Assembly: GCF_000003815.2 (NCBI RefSeq)
Contig: NC_049982.1
Location: 609,815-673,814, forward strand
Origin: Branchiostoma floridae
Taxonomy: Eukaryota; Chordata; Leptocardii; Amphioxiformes; Branchiostomatidae
Reading direction: 5' to 3'
DNA: 64,000 bases
Position 1 is the first letter of the stretch. Every line of letters starts with the position of its first letter. Under the pieces are notes generated by a model that saw only the letters and a list, made by a program, of their open reading frames with translations, ran no database searches and was not told the origin of the DNA. Both the position numbers and the translations under genes were made by a program. Of this stretch, positions 56,901 through 64,000 are shown one piece after another.

Positions 56901-57256
56901 ACGCGGACCCCACGTGGTTCATCGCGACCGTGTGGATCGGGTTCTCGTCCTCCGTGTCCAACCCGCTCATCTACTGGGTCTGCAACCCGAACTTTCGGCG
57001 GGGCTGCCGCGAGATCTTCTGCATGTCCAACATGAAGTGCTACCGGAGCAACACGTACGCCATCACCTACACCACGCCCTTCGGGAAGAGGAATCACGTG
57101 GGCTTCGCCCTGGACACAAACGTCACTGCCACCACCACCGCCGAGAGTGCGCAGCCGCAGAACGGTCACGTGACCACCTCGTTCGATAGAGAGGCTAAGC
57201 GGGAGAAGAAGATCGCCTGGCCTCTCGTGTCAAACGGCGCCAATACTTACTTGTGA
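53824..57256 (+). CDS. GPR19: GPR19-type class A G protein-coupled receptor, complete
   Basis: Exons 53824-53964, 55244-55537, 56152-56244 and 56573-57256 join in phase 0 to 403 codons; human GPR19 has 415. N19 is in an NTS sequon in the extracellular tail. Seven membrane segments are recognisable: N54 in TM1, D82 in TM2, C109 at the start of TM3 and its disulphide partner C184 in the second outer loop, W159 in TM4, P209 in TM5, TWSP at 262-265 in TM6 and NPLIY at 306-310 in TM7. The DRY motif reads DRF (133-135), as in GPR19. Family-specific blocks are QSTTNYFVVSLACSDLLVA, PATKVKTIKMLL, CYRSNTYAIT and SFDREAKREKKIAWPL. The protein acts at the plasma membrane; GPR19 is an orphan receptor with adropin proposed as ligand. 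Intron 1 holds LINE, MITE and SINE scraps. The orthology call is firm; ligand and expression cannot be read here. Confidence 0.96.
54010..54337 (-). mobile_element. LINE 3' end, family B, in GPR19 intron 1
   Basis: The minus strand encodes a LINE C-terminus with HFMSNCSFYDPERKELFEEA, comparable in layout to family A ([20 protein letters not shown]). The 3' end starts at GTTTATTGCAAATTCTTGCC. It abuts a fragment of the TAGGGCTGGGTA MITE. Confidence 0.72.
54338..54399 (-). mobile_element. Scrap of TAGGGCTGGGTA MITE in GPR19 intron 1
   Basis: AGGGGTGGGTACCGCTACGG and GGACCGGTACAAAACCG match the family ends. Only about 60 bases remain. Confidence 0.65.
54580..54830 (-). repeat. Dispersed repeat, inverse homologue of 21.5-21.9 kb
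   Basis: ATGTAGGTGGCGCTTTTGC and CTCCTATATCCTATGACC match the inverse of 21478-21800. Confidence 0.6.
54948..55085 (+). mobile_element. tRNA-like SINE, family 2, in GPR19 intron 1
   Basis: A-box region TGGTGTAACTGGTAGAGCG, B-box region GAGTTCGATACCC, then the body TTGTGCCCTTGGAAAAGGC. It ends about 160 bases before GPR19 exon 2. Confidence 0.75.
55244..55537 (+). CDS. GPR19: GPR19 exon 2 (TM1-TM3, DRF motif)
   Basis: Encodes residues 48-145 from VASVLGN to IYPLSFK. The acceptor is GCCGTTCCAG and the donor GTTTGC. Confidence 0.95.
55868..56131 (+). repeat. Tandem repeat in GPR19 intron 2
   Basis: A unit of about 110 bases (TGTAGCGAACTGACAATTTA, CGACCGGTTACAAACGTCTT, TTCTGCCATGTAGCAAAA) occurs twice with a third partial copy, separated by A-rich runs. 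Confidence 0.88.
56152..56244 (+). CDS. GPR19: GPR19 exon 3 (TM4)
   Basis: Encodes residues 146-176, VSRTKAKQMI through TM4 to FFRTE. The acceptor is TCCTGTGCAG and the donor GTCTGT. Confidence 0.94.
56573..57256 (+). CDS. GPR19: GPR19 exon 4 (TM5-TM7, C-tail)
   Basis: Encodes residues 177-403 and the TGA stop. It contains the loop cysteine C184, TM5 to TM7, the FCMSNMKCYRSNTYAIT segment after TM7 and the conserved C-terminal DREAK block. The acceptor is TTATTCCCAG. Confidence 0.96.
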   Translation, partial: DLSQKTLCPTYYPGDWRGVLYMAAVFTVDYLVPIVLIILLYTRVVKHIWTIGVGGRKLQRTKNTVPATKVKTIKMLLVVNAVYLLTWSPFFLLHLGHVISAVGGAHARGDADPTWFIATVWIGFSSSVSNPLIYWVCNPNFRRGCREIFCMSNMKCYRSNTYAITYTTPFGKRNHVGFALDTNVTATTTAESAQPQNGHVTTSFDREAKREKKIAWPLVSNGANTYL

Positions 57257-58340
57257 GAGATGCCATGAAGGAAGAAACTCTTACAACCCGTGCTGAAAAT
57301 GACGGGCGATCAGAAAGAAAAACTAACCTGGATGCCACGCGGTTTCAGGGCCCGCATTGACTAGCTCCTCGGCTCCAAGGCCAACATGCCCACAAGGTAA
57401 ATTTCTCACAGGCTCCCCTTAGTTAGACCCAGGGGCTGGTGTGGTCAAATTTCCTTGGGGACTTGTGGGCCCTGTGAGCGAAGAGCTGGCCGTTGTAGCC
57501 ATTGACCTGGAAACTGAAGACATGTTCTTCTCCTAAACGCTCTCTTTCGATGATCTGTCAGTCTGAATATTATTGACAGCTCTCTAAATAGCATCGGAGC
57601 AGTAACCGTCGTAAACTTTGCCAAACGTGCTTGAAATGAACTCAGACGTTTTCGCGTGACGCAAATATCGGAAGATCGTTTCTATCTCGTTTACACTTTC
57701 GTGAAGCCTAAAAACATTCCTCTTGTACTGGCCAGACGAAAGTACGACGAAATTTCGCACAAAATGTCTGATTTTTCAATACTGAAACGCCGACATTTCA
57801 GTTCAATCTAAACCTTTGTAAGCCTTAGAGTCGTGACACAAACATTTTTTGACCCAGGTTCAAACAAAACGCTGCAACTAAAGCTAAGGGCAGAACCCAC
57901 CGTCTACGTGCCAAACCGTGGGCAATTTTGGGATCCGTAAGTGGTAAATACCGCGTCCGTACGAACCCGTAGGGAATCCGACGGATTTTGGAGCACGCAG
58001 ACACGTGGGTTAGGTGCAGGCAAAACTTTGTGTGCTATTGGGCTGCGGATTCGCTCCCCGTACATGCCAGTGTGGGCGACACGCCTGCCCTGTACAGCCT
58101 GAACGCTTTCAGAAAAACGTGGCGGACGTAGCCTCCCAAAAGAAACGTACGGACAAATTGCACGTACAGCGGGTTGTGCCCTTAGCTTAATGGAACTTGA
58201 ACTCGTAAAGAGAGGGTTTTGTTTCACCGAAGGTCTGACGCTAAAGAAAATTGCCATGGACGTACGAACACGGACAACCGTCTTGAAATGTGCTGTAAGG
58301 GATGATGTGCTTTTGTAAAAATAAATGTATAGCACAGGCT
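57257..58340 (+). other. GPR19: GPR19 3' UTR candidate
   Basis: Non-coding sequence after the stop. A possible polyadenylation signal AATAAA is at 58320-58325. A MITE occupies 57882-58187, so either the UTR includes it or the transcript ends before it. Confidence 0.45.
57882..58187. mobile_element. PIF/Harbinger-like MITE downstream of GPR19
   Basis: The ends AGCTAAGGGCAGAACCC and GGGTTGTGCCCTTAGCT are inverted, with TAA on both flanks (57879-57881 and 58188-58190). A partial relative reaches the right edge of the window at 63880-64000. Confidence 0.75.
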
Positions 58341-58818
58341 ATTTTGTATGGAACATTTAGGGTACAAGAAGAAAAGCTTAAGTCAAAGAAGTATTGTTAT
58401 ATGTCTGTATATATATCTATCTATAAAGACTGAACGGTTTCTTGTTAACGGTTCATGTAGACAAAACTATTTGTCAAGTTGTGGAAATCATCATTACTTG
58501 TAGTTAGGCCACAAAAGTTTGATATCATGGATGACGCTCTTTCAATACTCAAAAGTTCTACTGCGACTGAAAAAAGATCTATGTCTAATTTGTAACGTGC
58601 GTTATGTGACAGTTGTGCCAAATTTCTGATGGCGTCATAACAAGAGCAACGAATTCTCTCATTTGGGGTAATTTACGAATGACTAACACATGTTGGTTGT
58701 TTGCCTCATACCCCCTCTGCATTATAAAGGCAGCAACTGCGCTGCTTCTACTGAGGGACCAAAATTTGAAATATCGTCTTTTAAATCATTGCTCTTTTGC
58801 ATCCTCATCTTGCGTACT
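58341..58818. other. Intergenic, no feature
   Basis: Nothing is recognised. Confidence 0.35.
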
Positions 58819-58827
58819 ATTCCAAAT

Positions 58828-58939
58828 TAGCCTGGGTACCATCCGGATAGTAGTTCGCTCCAACGTTTATCATGCACTATGTACAGTCGCTTCTCTGCTG
58901 TTTAGTAGCAGAAGCGAACATAGGAGCGAACCCAGGCTA
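58828..58939. mobile_element. Foldback MITE, TAGCCTGGGTACCAT family
   Basis: The ends are TAGCCTGGGTACCATCCGG and GCGAACCCAGGCTA. The flanks ATTCCAAAT and GTTCCAATT agree at 7 of 9 positions. A strong hairpin is present (CGCTTCTCTGCT and inverse). Confidence 0.8.
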
Positions 58940-59380
58940 GTTCCAATTAGGCCATACAACTTGTTGGTCGCTGTACAGAAAAAGAGTGGGAGGGCGGCTT
59001 ACATCGAGTTCCCCTGTACTGCTGCACCACTGCCTGCCGAAAAGAACGAAATTCTGTTCTCAAAATATTTACATTTTATTGCTTTCTGGGAAAGATGCTA
59101 TACGAACGGTAACGCCATCCATAAAATCTACTTTTTGTGGTCTTATTTTATCTTCCGTAAAGTTCGCACACTTTCAATTGTTGTTGCCAAAGTACTTACG
59201 GTGATTTAAAGTCAAGTATTGTGTATACAATGTATTGGCATATAGATACTGCATTTTCATATACTTACAGAGAAAATGTATCGTTGTTTATTTTGACATA
59301 AAAACGTGATAACTATAATCTATAGTTGTAGAAATACAGTGATCGTTTTTCTACGTGTAGCCTTCAAATCTAGAGGTCCC

Positions 59381-59610
59381 TAACCTGGTATGCAGTCCAA
59401 CGTGGATTCGGCGGGCCGTCTTCGGAGCACAGGGAGCTCTCCGCCGCCCAGTTAAGCGTTGCCACACGGTGGTAGTTTTACGAGGTAGGAATTAGTCATC
59501 CTCGTAAAAGTACCACCGTGTGCCAAAGTTAACCTGGGCGGCGGAAACCTCCTAGCGTCCCGAGGACAGCTCGCCCAATCCACGATGGACTGGATATACC
59601 ACTCAGGTTA
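59381..59610. mobile_element. Long foldback element, TAACCTGG ends
   Basis: Two long arms (GCCACACGGTGGTAGTTTTA and the inverse TAAAAGTACCACCGTGTGCC) form a strong hairpin. The flanks GAGGTCCC and GAAGTCCC agree at 7 of 8 bases. It is non-coding. Confidence 0.75.
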
Positions 59611-59661
59611 GAAGTCCCGTTTTGTAACAGGTTGTAGAAAGCAATAGAAACTGCATCTCAG

Positions 59662-59829
59662 TAGTCTCTACCAGATTCCAGGTCGGTGGAAAACCGTACA
59701 AATGGAACAAATAGAGGAGTAAGCGAACTGCGTACTGTTCCCTGGCCGGCTACCCTCCTCTAGCCGGCTTACTCCTATATTTGTTCCATTTCTACGGTTT
59801 TCCAGCGGCCTGGAGTCTGGTAGAGACTA
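59662..59829. mobile_element. Foldback MITE, CTCTACCAGATTCC family, 9-bp TSD
   Basis: The ends are TAGTCTCTACCAGATTCC and GGAGTCTGGTAGAGACTA. Exact 9-bp duplications GCATCTCAG are at 59653-59661 and 59830-59838. Confidence 0.93.
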
Positions 59830-59887
59830 GCATCTCAGCCAAAGAGTAATTTTTCAGTGTTAAATTTTGTTACGTTTATTGTGAGCT

Positions 59888-59945
59888 AGCACGTGACGTC
59901 ATAGACAGTCGCCATGTTGGTGTGTTGGATCCAAGATGGCGACGG
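59888..59945 (+). promoter_or_regulatory. E-box/CRE/YY1 promoter-like cluster
   Basis: A CRE TGACGTCA (59894-59901) directly follows a CACGTG-like site, and a YY1-type CAAGATGGCG (59932-59941) follows in plus orientation. The layout resembles the SBF promoter. No coding exon is recognised downstream in the window. Confidence 0.35.
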
Positions 59946-61652
59946 GTCATTCATTGGGAACGAACAATGGTTCCAAGAGATTTATCTTTTCATAGTTTAT
60001 TGCTTTCTATGAACGCTGAGGCAAACAAGCTACAGACATGTTGGGAGAAAACATATACCGCCGTCATCTTACTCATGTCACTGAGTTGTGAGGTTTGGCA
60101 CTGTCCATGTGAGAATGCATGATATTTATTATCATCATCATCATCATCGGTCGACGTGCTTACACACGACGGGGTTATACCGCCCCTTTGGGGTGACGTA
60201 CCCTTTCGCTGGCTGAATACAAAACGGGGATGCAGCATCATGGTCGAATATTGTCATTTGGTGACTTCGGTACATGGACAGATGGTGATGAAGTAGAAAA
60301 TGTGCTTTTGAGGCCTGCGCCAAATTTGACGTCGTATAACGCCAGAACGGCTTATGCTAGAGCCACCAAATTTGGTGAATTTCGGTCCAGTCTGGATAGG
60401 GTTAAAATTAGTTGGATTTGGGGGGGGGGGGGTAGATATCTAGAACATTTTATAGAACGCATCGTTAACGCACTAATACAGTGGGAGCACGTGTAAGTCG
60501 TGTTGTCTCCTACTCAAGCCGAAAGAACATCTTAAGTACCATAAGAGCGCCTTACTGTCAGTTTTTCCAATGTTTATACTGCCATTTGATGTCTTCGTGC
60601 CGAATCTTTATAATTTCTTATTGCAACATATAACACTAGTTCAACTTTATCCGCGGGGTTACGTATATGCGTTGTATTTAGAATTTGATACTTAGGGATA
60701 TTGCGTCGACGTTGGCGGTTTCAAATTGCGATATTCTAAAAATGTTGAAGTTTGATACCACCGTCCGTCGAAACGATATCACTAGATACATGTACCCTGC
60801 TTTTAAATAATCGGATATAGGTTACCCGACGAATAAAGTTGAACCGGCATTACTTACAAGACGTGATGACTACACAATCTTATCATTTACGGACGTTTGT
60901 TTCCGGAGCATGCATGGAATATTGTTCCAAGTGTTGGGGTTTTCGTCAGAATGTTGCATTTTGTTGAGATTGCTAATTACACGAATGGGCGCCGAAAATT
61001 TTCCCGATGTTTGCATTCGACTACCACTATCCCAAGCGCCTCCCGAACAATTCCGAAGATACCCGATTCACGCCTGAAGTGCATTAGTTGCCAACTTTAA
61101 AATTTCAACTGTATGTGACTTAAGTTTAATTGAAATTAAGAAAGCCTCCCAACATTAAAGGTTTTACAATTATTGCTACATGTTTTGACATGTAGATGTT
61201 GTGAAAAAACACTTTAAGTTTCGAATGCCGTAAGACAGTTCGGGATATCAAATGATCAACCTAACGGCATCAAATATAACGGCAAACATGAATATATGGA
61301 AGAAAGAAACCATTCAATGGAGTCTACCTGATCTTCAGAATAATATGGCAATCATTGTAATGGCTCTATCACGAAACATCAACAGAGGGGTTTTTACGTG
61401 CATGCACTTTCGGGTAGTATCAAATAAAACTTTTGGAATACGAACGCTTTGATCACAATAGTGAAAATCTTAATCATGTGATGTCTCATGAAAGTGCCAA
61501 AAGTGCAATATTACGTATGCTAGTATGTTTAGTATGCATATATAGAACTTTTTTGCTCGACATTTGTACATGGTACAAAGTATGTCAACGACTGTTACAC
61601 AAGGGAGATATCCCGAGATCCCTGTGTAGGGAAAACCATTCCGTGGCCATGC
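59946..61652. other. Intergenic, no gene recognised
   Basis: A run of about 13 G lies at 60419-60432. A stretch at about 60620-60850 shows loose similarity to 30.4-30.6 kb (CTAGTTCA-CTTTATCCGCG). No exon is identified. Confidence 0.35.
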
Positions 61653-61660
61653 CTCTAGAG

Positions 61661-62080
61661 TAGGTCTGGGTACCGGTACAAAACCGGTTTTTCTTATTGG
61701 ACCGGTCCAGAAAAACCGGGTCTGAAAAAATTAGGTGGACCGGATGTTGGACCGATTAGAAAATTAACATATTGTTTGATCAGATATTCACACGTTTTGG
61801 CGCTTGCAGGTGGAAGAAACTAACAAGAGTGAAGTAGAGTAGAGTCTATAGTCATTTCTACCAAGTTTTACAGCCAAACGTACATGTGCAGTTATCGTTG
61901 TAGGATTTTAAAACGCAAGTGTAAGTCTAATACTCCACCAAACAGATTTCTTTGTAGTGAAATGGACCATTGGTATGAGTCATACTGAATCAGGTCCAGG
62001 TTCAGGTCCGGACCTGGACCTAATCCTCTGGACCTGAACCGGACCTGGATCTGAATTTTCTGTACCGGTACCCAGCCCTA
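61661..62080 (+). mobile_element. hAT-like MITE, TAGGGCTGGGTA family, intact, 8-bp TSD
   Basis: 420 bp from TAGGTCTGGGTACCGGTAC to GGTACCCAGCCCTA, with exact duplications CTCTAGAG (61653-61660 and 62081-62088). Both subterminal zones consist of GGTCC/GGACC and GGTACC repeats. No reading frame of note. Confidence 0.95.
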
Positions 62081-62088
62081 CTCTAGAG

Positions 62089-62606
62089 TTCTAAGACATT
62101 CCTGATGAGACCGAGACTTCTTGGTGTAAAACAAATTGTGTCTTTTTTAGTATATTGTCATAATGATGTGAAAATAACTGACATGTTGCGACGAAACCAT
62201 TGGTAATAAAGTTGTAGTCGTGAAATGATGGTTTGCCTTTCTTGAGTGAAGCTTTTTTTTAATAAAACCTATCAAAAATATACTTGAATGTAAGTTCATC
62301 TGTGACGGTAGTCAACATTATGTTACAATTTTAAGAACCGGTTTTAACCGCTAAAAGTACGAAATAATAATGGACATTTTATAATAAAGTGCAGTAGTAT
62401 TAGACAGATTGTCCTATTCAGAATATTTCATAGCTCTAGTATTGCCTAGGTTGCCTTTAACCCAGTAGCTATGTTGTCACAATAAAGGTCTTCATTCATT
62501 GATCACCCAAAGTGAGCCTCTCAGAATCCCCCCTAGTCCGGGTCCGAACATCTGCAGAATGATGTTGAGCAGGAAGTGAACTGACGGGGATTGATATCAG
62601 GTTTCC
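62089..62606. other. Intergenic with a LINE-A 3' scrap
   Basis: At 62480-62501 AATAAAGGTCTTCATTCATT is identical to the family-A LINE terminus and may be an extremely short insertion. Nothing else is recognised. Confidence 0.4.
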
Positions 62607-62690
62607 GTCGCCATGGCAACAGAACCCGCATTGACGCACCCGTTACCATGCCAACGGAGTAAGCCCTGCCCGGGAGGAGTATAAGCCGGC
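62607..62690 (+). promoter_or_regulatory. Paired RFX X-box-like sites with TATA-like box
   Basis: GTCGCCATGGCAAC (62607-62620) fits the X-box consensus perfectly. GTTACCATGCCAAC (62642-62655) fits with one mismatch. TATAAG follows at 62680-62685. X-boxes are bound by RFX factors and are frequent at ciliary gene promoters. The target gene is not visible here and may lie to the right. Confidence 0.45.
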
Positions 62691-62826
62691 GGAGTGTTTA
62701 TCATCAATCAAACGCAGGAAAGAAAACGCGTGTCGCTTCTCACCTAGTCTCCGTTGCAGTCTTCGAACGTGGCTGGTTTTATTGGGGGCTGTAATAATAC
62801 GCTCCTATCCCCAAAATGCTTCGGAG

Positions 62827-63245
62827 TAGGGGTGGGTACCGGTACAGAAAATTCAAGTCCAGGTCCGGTCCAAAGGATCAGGTCCAGGACCTGAACCTGA
62901 TTCAGTATGACTCATACCAATGGTCCATTTCACTACAAAGAAATCTGTTTGGTGGAATATTAGACTTACACTGGCGTTTTAAAATCCTACAATGCTAACT
63001 GCACCTGTACGATTGGCTGTAAAACTTGGTGGACATTACTATAAACTCTACTCTACTTATCTCTTCTTATTTTCTTCCACCTGCAAGCGCCAAAACGTGT
63101 GAATACCTGATAGAATAATCTGTTAATTTTATAATCGGTCCAACATCCGGTTCAACAAATTTCTTCAGGTCCGGTTTTTCTGGACCGGTCCCTAAATAAG
63201 AAAAACCGGTTTTGTACCGGTACGCTGTACCGATACCCAGCTCTA
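62827..63245 (-). mobile_element. hAT-like MITE, TAGGGCTGGGTA family, intact, 8-bp TSD
   Basis: 419 bp in inverse orientation, TAGGGGTGGGTACCGGTAC to GATACCCAGCTCTA, with exact duplications CTTCGGAG (62819-62826 and 63246-63253). It lies about 150 bp downstream of the X-box cluster. Confidence 0.95.
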
Positions 63246-63253
63246 CTTCGGAG

Positions 63254-63879
63254 CACATCTGCTATATCCAGAACACGCCCTCGAGCAAAGGAGCGCGTTC
63301 TGGATATCCTACACGCACTCCGATTGGCGCGCATCCTGGATAATCCGACGTGTTTCTCGATCCAAAAAGTGCACTTGGGTCAGCTTATTGAGACTCGATC
63401 TTGGTCAGAAGGCTGCCATCTTTATTCTCGCAGCGCGGGGTTTGCTTTATTCATTCAGCTACTGGACTTCTAGACAACTGAACTTTACTGTTAAGTGTTA
63501 ACAGGATCAACATCTCTTCCACATTTACAAAACTGCAATCTCTTTGACATTGTCCATACTTATATCAATTGTACAGGTGGATTCTCCTAATTGATTCAGC
63601 ACCAACTCGTCTCGTCTAAATTTACCTTTCTGTTATCCATTTTGTAACTATTTATTTATGTATGTTGTCTACTGCTCTTGTTTTATGCTTGTTTTTGATT
63701 AGAAGGCTTTATACAAGCTGCCGATCGCTACCGCTTTCTACATGGTATCATGTGCAAACGTTGTAGAAAAGGGGAGGTAGAAAACAAGTCTTTAAACAGG
63801 CGTATGGCCCAGCCTCTGGCCATGGCTTCATTTCCGTCTTTTTCAAGTGAGGCACTTTCAAGTTAATTTTATTTCACGG
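63254..63879. other. Intergenic, no feature
   Basis: A short inverted pair around TATCCAGAACACGCCCTCGA and GAGCGCGTTCTGGATATCC (63261-63309) is present. Nothing else is recognised. Confidence 0.4.
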
Positions 63880-64000
63880 GTGAAGCACAACCCGCCGTAC
63901 GTGCAAATACATGCTTTCTACGTGCCAAAACGTGGGCAACCGCCTCCGTACGAACTCGAAGGGAATCCGACGGATTTCGGAGCACGCAGACACGCCGTAG
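63880..64000. mobile_element. Partial PIF/Harbinger-like MITE at the window edge
   Basis: GCACAACCCGCCGTACGTGC and GGGAATCCGACGGATTTCGG match parts of 57882-58187. It is cut by the end of the window. Confidence 0.65.

Noticed and set aside
56555-57169. A 204-codon minus-strand frame opposite GPR19 exon 4
   Set aside because: It is an antisense shadow of a GC-rich coding exon. The plus frame has clear receptor homology.
58613-59209. A 198-codon plus-strand frame
   Set aside because: It runs straight through the foldback MITE at 58828-58939 and shows no similarity to a known protein.
1-64000. Search for CRISPR arrays, bacterial operons, integrated phage or viral genes
   Set aside because: No direct-repeat/spacer arrays and no bacterial or viral coding regions are visible. 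Intron structure and repeat content are those of an animal nuclear genome.

Overview
The window is animal genomic DNA, almost certainly from an amphioxus (Branchiostoma). This rests on two recognisable chordate genes with short exons and 1-13 kb introns, a very high load of short foldback DNA transposons, tRNA-derived SINEs, fragments of LINE 3' ends, and minisatellites at exon/intron borders, a feature I recall being described in amphioxus. There are no operons, ribosome binding sites or CRISPR arrays. Two assembly gaps of N are present (16438-16537 and 38957-39432).

Left part (1-19.2 kb, minus strand): the 5' half of an SBF1/SBF2 (MTMR5/MTMR13) orthologue, a DENN-domain Rab exchange factor and pseudophosphatase. 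Eight coding exons join in phase into a continuous 295-residue N-terminus (uDENN, acidic linker, most of the central DENN domain). The start codon is at 19132, a YY1-type promoter element sits near 19.2 kb, intron 1 is about 13 kb, and the rest of the gene lies beyond position 1. Five consecutive introns (3 to 7) each begin with tandem copies of the 3' end of the preceding exon including its splice donor. This is the most unusual structure in the window.

Middle (19.2-53.5 kb): mainly non-coding. It holds promoter-like CRE/E-box clusters with possible 5' exons (24.4 and 37.5-38.25 kb), a mariner relic nested in a hAT-like MITE (31.6-32.9 kb), an 18-bp minisatellite (41.04-41.79 kb), a 41-bp minisatellite (42.53-43.28 kb), and an unidentified two-exon candidate gene on the minus strand (47.8-48.6 kb).

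Right part (53.5-58.3 kb, plus strand): a complete four-exon orthologue of the orphan class A receptor GPR19, 403 residues, with all introns in phase 0, a 5' UTR acceptor, and a 3' UTR region containing a PIF/Harbinger-like MITE. From 58.3 to 64 kb there are MITEs, a YY1/CRE promoter-like site at 59.9 kb and a pair of RFX X-box-like sites at 62.6 kb.

Mobile elements can be defined by their own target-site duplications: a hAT-like family starting TAGGGCTGGGTA (8-bp TSD, four intact copies), several foldback families with 9-bp TSDs (at least nine copies, Mutator- or Merlin-like), two PIF/Harbinger-like elements (TWA TSD), one mariner (TA TSD), two LINE families known only from their 3' ends, and two SINE families. 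The two confident genes are not obviously related in function.
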